Source of the DNA: Chrysogorgia sp. JL179-B06
Taxonomy: Eukaryota > Cnidaria > Anthozoa > Scleralcyonacea > Chrysogorgiidae
Assembly: GCA_035772405.1 (NCBI GenBank)
Contig: JAYKKM010000009.1
Location: forward strand, 2,650,001-2,714,000
Length of the DNA stretch: 64,000 bases
Direction of reading: 5' to 3'
Under the pieces are notes generated by a model that saw only the letters and a program-made list of their open reading frames with translations, had not been told where the DNA came from and made no database searches. Made by a program: the position numbers and the translations under genes. Of the stretch, positions 1 through 9,975 are shown piece after piece (the stretch's first letter is position 1; each line of letters opens with the position of its first letter).

Positions 1-2
1 AA

Positions 3-149
3 GACTTAAAAGTTACACCAACACAGCCATGGTTCTTTCACAATGGGGTAAAGCTTGTCTATTTGTTTGACCCACCACACCTTATCAAAGCAGTAAGAAA
101 CAATTTGGTTAACTATAATTTTCATTTTGGAGATAAAGTAGCTAGCTGA
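3..149 (+). pseudogene. P-element/THAP9-type transposase fragment A, upstream exon
   Basis: Frame 3 from base 3 runs open to a TGA at 147-149. It contains [15 protein letters not shown], which matches the D-x-PH-L-K-x-RNN block of the P-element/THAP9 transposase GTP-binding and catalytic region. A GTAGCT at about 138 could be a splice donor, so the TGA may lie in an intron. The window starts inside this gene, so the N-terminus with its THAP zinc finger is not visible. The next pieces of the same copy are at 511-590 and 3974-4237. Family assignment is by motif recognition. No function is expected because downstream pieces are frameshifted and interrupted. Confidence 0.72.
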
Positions 150-510
150 AATGACGTCACGGGTATGTATGAAAAGGACAGTACTTTGTCAATACGTTGT
201 TGTCCAAACTTGACCGAAAAACACATGAACCCCAATGGTTTTACAAAAATGAAAGTCAAATATGCAACTAAAGTACTAAGTCACACTGTGTCTGCAACCA
301 TAACGATGTCTGTCAGTCTTGATGCTTTACCGACCTCAGCTGAATTAATTTCAAATTTTTGAATTTATTTTTGATTGTTTAAATAGTTTCTCTCTTAAAA
401 GTCCAAAGTTGTATAGATGAGCAATGACTCAAAATTCTGTTCACCACAAATTTGTTGCTGTTACCATATATTACTAAAGTCAGTGATCCTGCGATCCAAA
501 AATTGTGCAG

Positions 511-590
511 ATGACCTTAACAGGAACACTTGTCCTCTGGAAAGAGACTTCTTTTAAATTCCTTTTAAACAGATGCCTTAGTCAAGACCC
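511..590 (+). pseudogene. P-element/THAP9-type transposase fragment A, middle exon up to the insertion point
   Basis: After an acceptor-like ...TTGTGCAG at 501-510 the frame reads TGTLVLWKETSFKFLLNRCL and then SQDP, where THAP9/P-element proteins have a conserved NQD-x-LENFFG block. The reading stops at 590 because another element (591-3963) has inserted. It resumes at 3974 with LEN, a one-base deletion, then GSIRQQGGNAENPTP. The junction is flanked by GTCAAGACCC on both sides. Confidence 0.6.
581..590 (+). repeat. Direct repeat GTCAAGACCC, probable target-site duplication (second copy at 3964-3973)
   Basis: The ten bases occur immediately left of the inverted-repeat element and again at 3964-3973 immediately right of it. 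Joining the host sequence across one copy restores the transposase motif SQDP-LEN. P elements are known for 8 bp duplications, so the 10 bp match may be 8 bp plus two chance bases, or an imprecise end. Confidence 0.65.
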
Positions 591-873
591 TAGATTGCTG
601 ACTGTAATATAATTTATAGCGCACGCGCGCGCCAACATGAGTAATCCAAGATGGCGGCTCAACCGGTCAAAAATCATAGACAGTGCATAGGAAAAACGAT
701 GTTTTTCACATTTTACATCCGTCCACTGTTTCCGATCCGTCCGACCACGTTTTTTTGGGAAGAACTACCTGTTGTGAAGGTCTTGGATGAAAATCGTACA
801 ATTTGAGTGGAATTAACAACAAAATAATCGATCGTTAAATGTTGCCGAAACAGTCACTTGGTCGGTTCAAGAC
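591..873 (+). repeat. Left terminal inverted repeat of element B
   Basis: The segment starts with TAGATTGCTGACT and runs through CGCGCCAACATGAGTAATCC, ACCTGTTGTGAAGGTCTTGG and GTCACTTGGTCGGTTC. All of these recur in reverse complement at 3665-3963 with only small differences. Confidence 0.88.
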
Positions 874-914
874 GTTCGTGCCTCCCAACCCCTTAACTAA
901 GTCAGTTTCTTGAG

Positions 915-1504
915 TCAGTCGTTGCCAAAAAGAATACGTTTTGTCAGCTTTGGCCTCTTGGATGAATTTCCTTCGCGGACAACTCGGTCGGAATAAACTT
1001 TTCCGAAACGATGGCTTAATATTTTGATGTACAAATCAATTATTTTGTTGATGATGATGGTAATAATATGGTCTTCACGAAATTGCTGGTCGAGTAGATG
1101 ACTTTCGCGGGAGTGCTGTTCCAAGCATTGGAAAGAACTGGCTTTCACTTCTTGCAGGACATCAGATTTCAAGCTTGATAGCGCCTTCTTGTTTAAAGAT
1201 GCCCAATCACCAAGCAATGGACGAGCCTGTCGGTCGGTAGCTTTGACCACTCTAACGACTGATTGAGATCTGAGATGGTGTTAGATTCACATTGGGAATT
1301 TGAACTATAACAATGATCAGGTAATGCTGACTGACTGTTGTCAACTGCTACCAAAGCAATTGCACATTCTGGACATTTGCTACAGACTGTAATCTTCTTT
1401 ACAATGTATCCTGCAATATAAGACAGGACATCATCTCTCCAGATTGTGGAACAGTTTAAGGAATTGATAATGTTAATGTCAACATGGCCCATTTCTTGAT
1501 CCAC
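915..1504 (-). pseudogene. P-element/THAP9-type transposase C-terminal remnant of element B
   Basis: Two overlapping minus-strand frames form one protein with a frameshift near 1250. The upstream frame has DDVLSYIAGYIVKKI followed by CSKCPEC, matching the YIaGyv...C-x2-C region of THAP9-like transposases. The downstream frame ends with a basic tail, RPKLTKRILFGND, typical of their C-terminus (RRKLTKliLF). The N-terminal THAP domain and the catalytic core are absent. The piece is adjacent to the left inverted repeat, so the element kept its 3' gene end. Confidence 0.7.
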
Positions 1505-1509
1505 TTTTT

Positions 1510-3660
1510 AAATAAAATTTAAGTAAAATATAAGAAGAGTATAAAGTCAGGTATTCAGATCCTGGAAATATAGTGGTACCCATGATGTAGTGGTTGATGA
1601 TGGATGGGCCGAAATGGATTAAGTTTATGATGGTTTAAGTTTATTGCTGCATGTATAGGGTTGGAATAAAAATTGAATGAAATGAAATAACTTTGTTACA
1701 ATTATTATTATTATATCTGATCGATTTAATTTGGTCTGACGATGTGGAAACTAGTGGGTGGTGGTAGTTTGGATGAATAGGATTTGTCTGTGTGAAACCA
1801 TGGAACTAATGTACCAGAGAAAAAGACAAAAAGGTAAGGAAAGGAAAAACGAGGAAGTGGCTGGCATTTTTTATTGTAAAATGGAAAAAATACTAAAATA
1901 TCGAAATAAAAATAGAAAACAGTGTGAAAGGGAAAATAAAAGAAGTCAGGTATTTGGATCCTGTGAATAAATTTGTGGACCAGTGACCAGTCTAACTGTG
2001 TTGAATACCTGGGCTGATGGTGTGACATATCTGATAAAAGCAAAATTGAATGGTGTGTTTGAGTGAATAAAAGAGGTGAAAGAAAGAAAGGGACATGGAA
2101 GGTATGGAAGGAATTGCAAAACCCGGATGCAAAAACTGGAATATAGGGAAAAATAGGAAATTGTACTTACGAATTCAGTTAAGAAACAGGTTTTAGGGCT
2201 TGTACAACTATTTCCAAGTATTATCGCGTATAGATTGTGATGCAGAAAGACTATATAAATGTTGTTATGGAAACGTGTGGTGGTTGTGTTATCGTACTGT
2301 ACAAGGGAAAGTATAATTTAGCTAATGATTTGTGCACAGTGATAAATTGTGGTTGGGGTTAATTTGTGAAAATTGATTGCCGAAAAAGGGTTGTTATATT
2401 CATATTGTAGTGGAATTTACAGTGTATATGCTTGGTTTGAGAATCAGACCGCTTTAATATTTGTTTTGGTGCCCTAAAGTGGACTGGTTCACTGTGGGTT
2501 GTGATTTTTTTGACCATACCAAGTTATCCAGTTGTCCCATGATAGTGAAATTAATTAGATATATAAATTGAAACCGAAATTGTCAATATCTTGTTTGTAT
2601 TGACTGCCCAAGAGCTTGCATGAACATAATATTGTGAATTGGCACATTTTTATTGCATTTAAATAATGTTATTAATCATAGTTGGGGTTCTTTCTTCTTA
2701 ATTGGTACATGGCCAGAGGCAGAGTATATGTAGGCAGGACTTGGACCTTAGTAAGTAGTCTGTTTGATCAGAGGGTCCCCAGGTCTTTGATCCCCATGTC
2801 ATACATATAGGTTGGTACATGCACTGCTTTAAATGTGGATAGCCGGCTTAATGCTGTTGCAATACATAACAGGTGAATAATATACTCTGTTAAATTTTAT
2901 AAGAATGGACCTGTAGTATTTCATCAGGGGTCCACTTTGATATTAATTGTCAGCAGGTGGCTTTATTTCTGGATTGTAAGTACTACTTGTAAAGGACAAG
3001 ACTAAGAGTTATTCAGCACCAATTATGTGCAGCCATCTTAAGACAGGGTGAACGGTAGTTAGTTTATTGGTCAGGACAAATTACTTTGGTGTTGGTAATT
3101 GTGCCACTCCAGGTGTCATGGCCTTAGTTCAGATCCAGTCAATGAGAGTACTGTAGTTCTATACAGATAATTAAAGGATGTCTTGACCAAGAGACCACCT
3201 CTTGGTTTATATACCAAGAAAGAGTAAAATAAACAGCACTATAGCTTTTGAAATATTTTGATATAACAAACGTCGCTTAAGAAAATCTCGCAAAAGACAG
3301 TAGAAATAAAAAGTAAAACAATCCAGGTGAGTTTCGCGCGCTTTTTTGTTTGCCAATCATAGATATAGAACTGGAACTTTCACCTGATGGCTGCTGCAGA
3401 TTGTATAGTATAATATGCTTTAGAAGCTAATTTTGGGTTAAATGTACTTGTTGAAGTAAAATTCTGTCTTTTAACGCAAAAGATGTATATATACTTCGTG
3501 TTTAAAAGAAGCTAATTACATGAGTACTGTATAACTATATTCTATGCTAAAATAGTGAAAATTGCCGACGACAGATCGCTATCTGTTTGTCCACTAACAC
3601 GTAAGCTTTCCATCTCGTATCAACACCTCAAAACTATTCAAAACCTTTATTTTCGGCCAG
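1510..3660. other. Interior of element B, no gene recognised
   Basis: About 2.1 kb of AT-rich sequence lies between the transposase remnant and the right inverted repeat. The 1726-2043 (-) and 1758-1970 (+) frames are antiparallel, low-complexity and without recognisable motifs. I see no promoter, RNA gene or long repeat here. Confidence 0.6.
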
Positions 3661-3664
3661 AAAT

Positions 3665-3963
3665 GTCTCGAACCGACCAAGTGACCGCAAGTGACTGTTT
3701 CGGCAACATTTAACGATCGATTATTTTGTTGTTAATTCCACTCAAATTGTACGATTTTCATCCAAGACCTTCACAACAGGTAGTTCTTCCCAAAAAAAGG
3801 TGGTCGAACGGGATCGGAAACAGTGGACGGATGTAAAATGTGAAAAACATCGTTTTTCCTATGCACTGTCTATGATTTTTGACCGGTTGAGCCGCCATCT
3901 TGGATTACTCATGTTGGCGCGCCTTTTCAGCCGAGTCAGCAATCTAGGTCTCCTATATCTATG
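3665..3963 (-). repeat. Right terminal inverted repeat of element B
   Basis: This is the reverse complement of 591-873. It has a short extra stretch (CCGCAAGTGA) near 3681 that is missing on the left, and about 15 extra bases at the outer end. The 198-base open frame across it (3800-3997) is a repeat shadow. Confidence 0.88.
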
Positions 3964-3973
3964 GTCAAGACCC

Positions 3974-4237
3974 ACTAGAGAATTGTTGGCTCAATAAGAC
4001 AGCAAGGTGGAAATGCTGAAAACCCAACACCACTTCAGTTTTGTAGAGCTTTTAGGAAATTGTACAGAGGATTTTGATTCCATCACAATTCTTCAATTGC
4101 AGTTCAAGAAATTAGCCAACCACAAGCATTTGAAGTGGATGTAACAGATTATAAAACTTTTTCACTTGAAATTAATTTAATTGGCTGGCATTATACCTAT
4201 GTTGCAGGTTTGCAAAAGCATACTTGTGAGATATGTA
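3974..4237 (+). pseudogene. P-element/THAP9-type transposase fragment A, downstream part
   Basis: The segment resumes the interrupted host transposase: LEN, a one-base loss, then GSIRQQGGNAENPTPLQFCR, RAFRKLYR and later YVAGLQKHTCEIC, the C-terminal Y-x-x-G...H-x-C-x2-C region of THAP9-like proteins. It breaks at the CATG (4238-4241) that begins element C. Beyond element C, 8987-9100 reads TKKTTPSIFKVIAAVYNEVI after a stop, which could be the continuation (tPS..f motif), but this is weak. Confidence 0.65.
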
Positions 4238-4310
4238 CATGGCCAGAAATCTGGGACATTCAGCGGAAGTGGTTGCTGGCTCAGAAATTATAGCACGCTA
4301 AAAATTCAAA

Positions 4311-5349
4311 ATGGCGGTTCGTTTCTACAATGAACTGAATAATTTAAGTACCGCCGATTTTTATGCAAAGCCTGAGAAGAAAAAAGGAAAATATTTTGAA
4401 ATAGAAAGGGTTATTTCTCGAAGAACCAGGAAACGAAAAGTAAGTCGCTTCTATAATATTATTCGCTTGTTTTATCTCAAGTGAATGGATGATTTTAAGT
4501 TCAGTTTTATAATTAATATGTTAATTTTACGCTTTCGACTATGATATTGTAATTAAAATGCAAATGATTATCGTTATAACACAATCATGATATCATTTCA
4601 GGCCGAGTATCTAGTTAAAGTGGAAGGGTTATAGCGCCCTCGTTAATTCTTGGGAACCAGAAGAAAACTTGAATTCTTTGGCTTTGAGGTAAATATTTAT
4701 TTGAGAATTTTGGGATAATCATGATTTTGCCTATTAGGCCATTGAATCGATTATATAAATTCAAGTGGACTGTTTGATTAATTGTCTCAAACAATCACCC
4801 ATGAATTGGTTTTGTATGGGGGAGGGGAGTTCTGGGCATGTCTTAAATTCACATTTTGTTTCCAAGCTGACAAATATTCACTTATACATACTGTATACCT
4901 GTATTTGCTAAATGTGTCGAAATATGTTTTATAGAACATTCAGAGAACCAATGCCTCTCACAGAATTGGTCACATCTGGGATTGATGCACTCCACACCGG
5001 CATTTTGGAGAATCTTGCATCCAAATGTATGTCACCCACCATCATTCCTTTCAGGCATGATGTGTTTTGGTTCCTTTTCAAGGAAAAAGGGACAACTACC
5101 GATGATGGACGGTATATTTTCCTGAATAAGTTGGACTTTGTCAGGTGTTTGTGGGATGGCCAGTGGGATCAAGTGCTGGATAAACTTGGAGATGGTGTAA
5201 AATCTTGTTACCCCATCAAAGTTAGACCTTTCATCAGCCAAAGCCCCCGCAATTATATATTGAGTGATGGACAGATGAAACCATCACCACGTTATTACTT
5301 AGAAAAGCTTAGTATACGTTGTCGAAAACAACCATTTACAGTACTTTAG
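4311..5349 (+). pseudogene. Chromodomain protein gene, three exons, one frameshift
   Basis: Exon 1 (4311-4439) starts ATGGCGG and encodes KKGKYFEIERVISRRTRKRK, the first strand of a chromodomain. It ends at a GTAAGT donor. Exon 2 (4602-4688) follows TTTCAG and reads AEYLVKVEG, then one extra T shifts the frame, then YSALVNSWEPEENLNSLALR, giving the W-EPEENL chromodomain signature. Exon 3 (4935-5349) follows TTATAG and joins in phase as RTFREPMPLTELV, then an unrecognised domain of about 130 residues. Intron phases agree, giving about 209 residues. Chromodomains bind methylated histone tails and can target integration. The aromatic-cage residues visible are Y and W. Confidence 0.72.
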
Positions 5350-5413
5350 AACATGTAAGGTTGTTAATGTTATAGTTAACATATATTAATAAAATAATGA
5401 AATAATATACAAA

Positions 5414-5627
5414 TACGCCTAATAGACCTTACTGATTATTATGTATAGCAAAGTGAAAAGGTGGTGAACTGCCGAGATTTTTAACGAGATACTGACGTTC
5501 ATCAGAGTAAGCGAGGCTGTTGGGGAAAATTAGCATGTATCCTAACCCATGGGACAGCCTGCTTGCAGGCTAATTTGCCCCAACAGCCTTGCTTTCATGA
5601 GATAATCAGTAAGGTCAATTAGGCATA
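5414..5627. mobile_element. Foldback MITE inside element C
   Basis: TACGCCTAATAGACCTTACT at 5414-5433 is the near-complement of AGTAAGGTCAATTAGGCATA at 5608-5627. Inner arms containing GAGGCTGTTGGGGAAAATTAGC (about 5513) pair with GGCTAATTTGCCCCAACAGCC (about 5568). It is noncoding and probably inserted after element C formed. Confidence 0.7.
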
Positions 5628-5709
5628 GCTATGAACAAATATATATACAGTACATTGTAATCCCTTAGAACTTAGTTTATATTTCAAGACTGTGACCAAT
5701 GCTTAACAC

Positions 5710-5833
5710 AAAGGAAAATGAAAAGGCAAATGCCTGCTGATGGATAAAAAACAAATTAAGTTTGAATATATAAACAAACTTAATTTGTTGTTTACCCATC
5801 AGACAGTAGGCTTTTGCCTTTTCGTTTTTCTTT
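5710..5833. repeat. Inverted duplication at the 3' end of the transposase gene
   Basis: Arms of about 55 bp (AAAGGAAAATGAAAAGGCAA... and its complement ending GCCTTTTCGTTTTTCTTT) face each other around AATATATA. The right arm is the last codons and stop of the minus-strand transposase (5799 onward), so the left arm is an inverted copy of that gene end. RNA read from either strand would form a hairpin. Confidence 0.75.
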
Positions 5834-8183
5834 GTGTGGATATATCATGCTCCCAATAGATGTCATTGTCCTTAACATAGTCTCTTTTTGTACGTTCTCG
5901 TTCCCTCAATGCCCACAACCGAGACTCATGCTTTAAAACATCCTCAGTACTGTTCCATTTGTTCGATTTTCGGAGAACCGTACTTCTGGCAACATCATTG
6001 TTTTTCTCAACCCCCTGGCCAGTAAAAAGTTTAACAGTTTTAAATGCCTGTAAGAACTGAGGAACATGATACACCATGGCATGCATATATGGGGTGACAT
6101 TGAGTTTTTTGTATCCAATACACTTTTCTCGAAGGGATATGAAGAGATTGATCCACTCTTGTGCTTTGCCAAAATAGCTATCAATCATCTCTTGTGAAGG
6201 GATGTACAATTTACAATGGCATAAATAACTGAAAATTTTTCCCATAATACCTTAACTTCTTTTTCACCAATTGGCCGGATAACACCTTCTATTTTTTCTG
6301 GTAGGTATTTTAGCAGTTTCTTTTTGTCATTACCCATGAGACTGGTGAAGTCGTATATACCTGATCCCTTTCCATCAGCATTTTTTATCTCCCAAATAGC
6401 AAATGAAATGCCACAAGACTGAATTGTTTCTACCAGATGGTTTAAATGATTATTATTTTGATCTTTTTTCTTCTTTCCCCAGTTGCATTCTTCATCCCAC
6501 TTCAATGCATCCAACATCAAGTTTTTTATCAGTACGTCCATTACTCTTAGCAACAAATGCAGTTCATCGATGATAATGTGATCTAATGGAATATCTAATA
6601 GGGGTGGTTGTACACAACAGTAGTTTTTTGTTGTTTTACCTGACAAACAGTTGTTATAAATCATCCAATGTCCTCTTTAGATTAGCCGAGTGGTAATGCT
6701 CCAGATTATACGACATGTTCCATCGCTCGTCTTTATGAACTTTACACCAGACACATGCATGATTGGAATTTGCAGCACTTAAGCCCATCAAAATTAAAAG
6801 AAATTTGTAATCTCCTCCTAGGAAGAATTCAAGATTTACAGTTTTCCCATTCACTTCAATCTTCTTTTCTTTGACAAGTGCGTTGATATCCCTGAACACA
6901 TCTTTGAAGCAGGTTTCTAGTGTACTGTAGTTTTCTTTACCTTTCACTACAGCAATGGTATGGTTTCCTTTCGCTGCCATAACATCCTCAGATGGGTCCA
7001 CTATTCCAAAACTCATCAGGATGAAGTTAGAATTTCTTGTCATTTGGGCACCATCCCCAGAAATTTTAATTTTGATGGAATCTCCATTAGTTACAGTATT
7101 GGGATGGTTGGCAACATAATCTGTAACCCGGTCAGTCAATAATTCCTTAAATGATAATTGAGCACCTTCTTCTTCACCTGGGGTTGCACTTATGTGGCAC
7201 ATCTTGTTCAACTGTTCTCGCCTTTGCTTTATCAGGTAGGATCTTGGCAATTGATCATTGACCATCGACAACTCATGATAGAAGCTGTCCCCAACATAAA
7301 ATTTGTCTAGAAGAAATAAAATGTTCTCAACGTTCGACTTATCCTCCTCTGAGAGAGTGGCAAAGCCATGTCCATCCACAGCATCTTTCCTTCCAGTCTT
7401 CAAATTATGGACAGTATCAGTCTTCATCTCCCTGACAGTCATCTTTTCGAGTTTTAGTCCAAAAGACTCCGCAAACCACAATGCAACTTTAGCACGTGAC
7501 ATGAATGTTGCTAGTGTTCTTGACTTTTTTTGTACTTCTGAAACATCTTTCCCCTTGTGCTTAGTAGTGCTGCTTTGCAACTTATCGATATAATTCATTA
7601 GTTCTTCGTTCTTAGCCGACAAATCTGTGATCTCTTTGTCTTTCTCCTCGAGAGCTGCAACCATTTCATCAAGCAATTGCCTGGCACTTGCTTCCAAATT
7701 CTCGTAATTTTTCTTCCATTCCTCCAATTCACTACTGACTGCTCGTTGTTCACTTTTTACATCCTCTTGTGAAACTGTTTGTCCTTCCATAATATGGAAA
7801 GTTTTGGTTCTTGACTCCAATGTCATTCGTTTCCTGCCTCTCGCCCGTTTATACTCAACATTCACATAACTAGCCAATTTTCTTATTGATTCATCCACTG
7901 CTGATCTGATGCTTGCTTCTTGTGTAATTGCAAATGAATGTCCAGGGATTGAATGTTCAAGTAAGTCAACAAACAGGTATTCATTTTCAGTAGACGTTGA
8001 ATCTACATTCCTCGAAGACTTTGATGTTGACACAAGGTCATACCAAACCTTTAATAATGGATAGGGAAAACTAACTGCAAAGAGGACAGTTTTGGCTGCA
8101 AGCTTATTTGCATATGATATCGATGGTTTTTCTATTCCTAATTTGAATTGCAAATTTTGAAGCGATGTTGGGATATCAGACAT
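5799..8183 (-). pseudogene. Putative DDE transposase of an unnamed family (GGDYKFL / C-x2-C / QGVEKNND signature)
   Basis: ATG at 8183 opens a 509-codon frame, followed after a one-base shift (near 6660) by 6664-6185 and after another (6190-6245) by 6245-5799, together about 790 residues. N-terminal 140 residues are unrecognised. Residues 145-215 are a heptad-rich coiled coil. The core has SGDG (Asp near 377), FFLGGDYKFL (Asp near 458), CVWC (477-480), then IDELHLLLRVMDVL and, in the last segment, VTPYMHAMVYHV and GQGVEKNND. A conserved Asp, Asp and Glu around a zinc knuckle suggest an RNase H-fold transposase, but that is inference. It lies inside TIRs, diverges from the 8425 ORF, and has a second relative at 47264-54535. 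Confidence 0.6.
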
Positions 8184-8424
8184 TTTAAATGATATATAAT
8201 AACTATTATAAACTTACAACATAACTGTCCTCGCAGACAGACTCTTTAACCAAAACGCCGAGTAAACCAAGTCAGTTGTATCAAAATATTGAAGGATTTT
8301 TCACAAAAATCACACACGAAATGTCAAAGAAATGTCTAATTTCGCGCCAATATTTACAATATTTTTGAAGCTACGGTATATCTAAGCAGCGGCAAAGGCC
8401 ATGGGAACCTAACAACAGCAAGCG
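8184..8424. promoter_or_regulatory. Divergent intergenic spacer, candidate bidirectional promoter of element C
   Basis: This 241 bp lies between the minus-strand transposase start (8183) and the plus-strand ATG at 8425. It is AT-rich and contains no recognisable TATA box or repeat. The promoter role is inferred only from gene orientation. Confidence 0.3.
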
Positions 8425-8682
8425 ATGGCGGAAAGAAAACAAAACGTTAACAGACTAAAACCTTTGAAAGACTTGCTCTTTAGCCGACATCAAGGCAACG
8501 TTCGGGACATTATTCTGCTCACTAAAAACCTAGTATTTCAAGCAGTTTGGGAACATATTTATGTGAACAAATATGAAACCAAAAAACATACAAAACAAAG
8601 AAACGTTCCTCCCGAGAAAATTCAGACGTTTGCATCGTGGACAAACAGCACAGAAGCAACCGAATTCGGAGCTCAAAAATAG
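8425..8682 (+). CDS. Small basic ORF of element C, unknown function
   Basis: An 85-codon frame begins in a good animal start context (GCGATGGCGG) and encodes a Lys-rich protein, MAERKQNVNRLKPLKDLLF and onward to TEATEFGAQK. I recognise no domain. A GTATGT at about 8734, just after an overlapping frame, could be a donor, so this may be a first exon reading on past the TAG at 8680. Its position inside the right TIR, divergent to the transposase, suggests an accessory protein of the element. It could also be chance. Confidence 0.35.
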   Translation: MAERKQNVNRLKPLKDLLFSRHQGNVRDIILLTKNLVFQAVWEHIYVNKYETKKHTKQRNVPPEKIQTFASWTNSTEATEFGAQK

Positions 8683-9189
8683 GTGCTATGGCAAAATGTG
8701 GCCGATTTTGCTGACTTTGTATGCAGAATATAAGGTATGTTTATGTTGGGCTCGGGAACATATGTGGGAGATACCAAACTTAATGAAATTTGTAGAGCAA
8801 AACTATCGCTCAATTTCATGATGTTTTGGACGTTCGCGAGTCGCAATTTACATTTATGAACAACTGAAAATGCTTTGTTTTACATATTTCCTATATAAAT
8901 CTATATAAAAGACGCCATATTGAATAACGAATAAGCGATTTAGTGCGCATGCTTGTCAGCCACACTGTCCCAGATTTCTGCCCATGAAAAACAAACTTGC
9001 TAGTGAAATATAAACCAAAAAAACAACACCGTCTATTTTCAAAGTCATTGCAGCAGTATATAATGAGGTTATCTGGAAAAGTAAAATGTATTTTTAGGGA
9101 GTGCTACTCTTGATGATAACTTCGGAAATGCTGACTCGCATTTACGTGTGATGGTGCCTTAATGTCCGTTGTTACCTACCGTTTTCACA

Positions 9190-9404
9190 GCTCTTTCTCA
9201 AACTGGTTGAGGGTTTCTATTATTTCGTAGCTGTTGGCATTACTCCAATCCGGCCTCTCAGAATAATCTTTGACAGTTAGCTTTGACGCCTCTCCTCTTC
9301 GTTTATTAAACATAACCAGCCTTATCAAGGTCGATTGGGCCAACAGGCTTCAATTGAAGCTGGTTATGCATGGTTTTCGCATTCTCGCTAATCTTTGTAA
9401 CAAT
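9190..9404 (-). pseudogene. Tyrosine-recombinase-like gene, downstream piece
   Basis: Read on the minus strand from 9404, this stretch encodes ENAKTMHNQLQLKPVGPIDL, a stop-containing region, then MFNKRRGEASKLTVKDYSER and PDWSNANSYEIIETLNQFEK. The FNKRRGE-x-S-K-x-T motif resembles the Arg-containing box of a cnidarian/fish protein family related to tyrosine recombinases, as I recall it. A donor-like GTAGGT follows near 9192. The upstream half lies at 13003-13720, separated by the hAT insertion. Confidence 0.5.
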
Positions 9405-9759
9405 CAGGGGCGGATCCAGACTGATGCAACTGATGCTCAAGCGTCAGTCAGATTTTGAGCTTCGACAAGAAAATCCACATTATAAATAAAATGTTTCTAC
9501 TCACGATTTTCTTCATTGCAATGTCAAATGCATGTTTTACTCTTTTCATTTTTTAATCCGAGTTTCAGCATGCATTTGACATTTTATACCGAGTTATTTT
9601 AATATCCCTGCAAGTACTTCAAGTAATAATTATATTATGATTGAACCGAAATGTTTTCATGCCCTCGGCTAGTGAACCCTTTCGATTGGATTAGTTGAAG
9701 TATTGGTATGATTACCGCTGCCTAATTCCGTGTGCGCAGTGACTCGGGTTAACTGCCTT

Positions 9760-9975
9760 TCTGGAGAACCTGTACGCAGGTTAGCTTCAGTTGGAAAGCT
9801 CTGTCATTGGCTTGCTTCAGTCAGTGTCCGTTGGGAAGCTCTGCTATTGGCTTGCTTTAGTCAGTTCAAATCTGACTGAAGCAAACCAATGAAAATGCTC
9901 CCACACGTAATCTGACTGAAGCAAGCCAATGAGATTGACGCTGATTGAAGCTATGACTGAAGCAAGCGACCTTGT
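9760..9975. repeat. Cluster of GCTTCAGTCAG subterminal motifs in both orientations
   Basis: GGCTTGCTTCAGTCAG or close variants occur near 9809 and 9850, and their complement CTGACTGAAGCAAGCCAATG near 9892, 9920 and 9955. The same motif ends the element (GCTTCAGTCAGATTTTG, 12964) and a variant starts it (GCGTCAGTCAGATTTTG, 9440). Repeated short motifs near hAT ends are known transposase-binding sites in other hAT elements. Here that role is inferred. Confidence 0.6.

Larger units (their letters stand above)
591..3963 (-). mobile_element. P-element-like transposon B with long terminal inverted repeats, internally decayed
   Basis: A 3.4 kb element is bounded by long inverted repeats (591-873 and 3665-3963) and lies inside another P-like transposase gene. 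It carries only the C-terminal part of its own transposase on the minus strand (915-1504), and the other 2 kb have no recognisable coding sequence. The right end has about 15 bp (TCTCCTATATCTATG) outside the matched inverted repeat that are absent on the left, so one terminus may be altered. Insertion of one P-like element into a relative is inferred from protein motifs on both sides. Confidence 0.75.
4242..8982 (-). mobile_element. TIR element C carrying a putative DDE transposase (-), a chromodomain gene (+) and a small ORF (+)
   Basis: The ends match as inverted repeats: GCCAGAAATCTGGGACA at 4242-4258 and its near-complement TGTCCCAGATTTCTGCC at 8966-8982 (one mismatch). CATG flanks both ends (4238-4241, 8983-8986) and may be a 4 bp target-site duplication. 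Because CATG is palindromic it could instead be part of the repeat. Between the ends lie a three-exon chromodomain gene, an internal foldback insertion, a roughly 790-residue broken transposase-like gene, and a divergent 85-codon ORF. The element lies at the break of P-like fragment A. I cannot place it in a named superfamily. Confidence 0.6.

Noticed and set aside
7303..7593. 96-codon plus-strand frame antisense to the transposase
   Set aside because: It mirrors conserved codons of the minus-strand protein and has no independent motif.
4242..8982. Assigning element C to the KDZ or EnSpm superfamily
   Set aside because: The motif order (SGDG, GGDYKFL, C-x2-C, QGVEKNND) does not match the blocks I know for either. 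An HMM comparison would be needed, so it is left unnamed.
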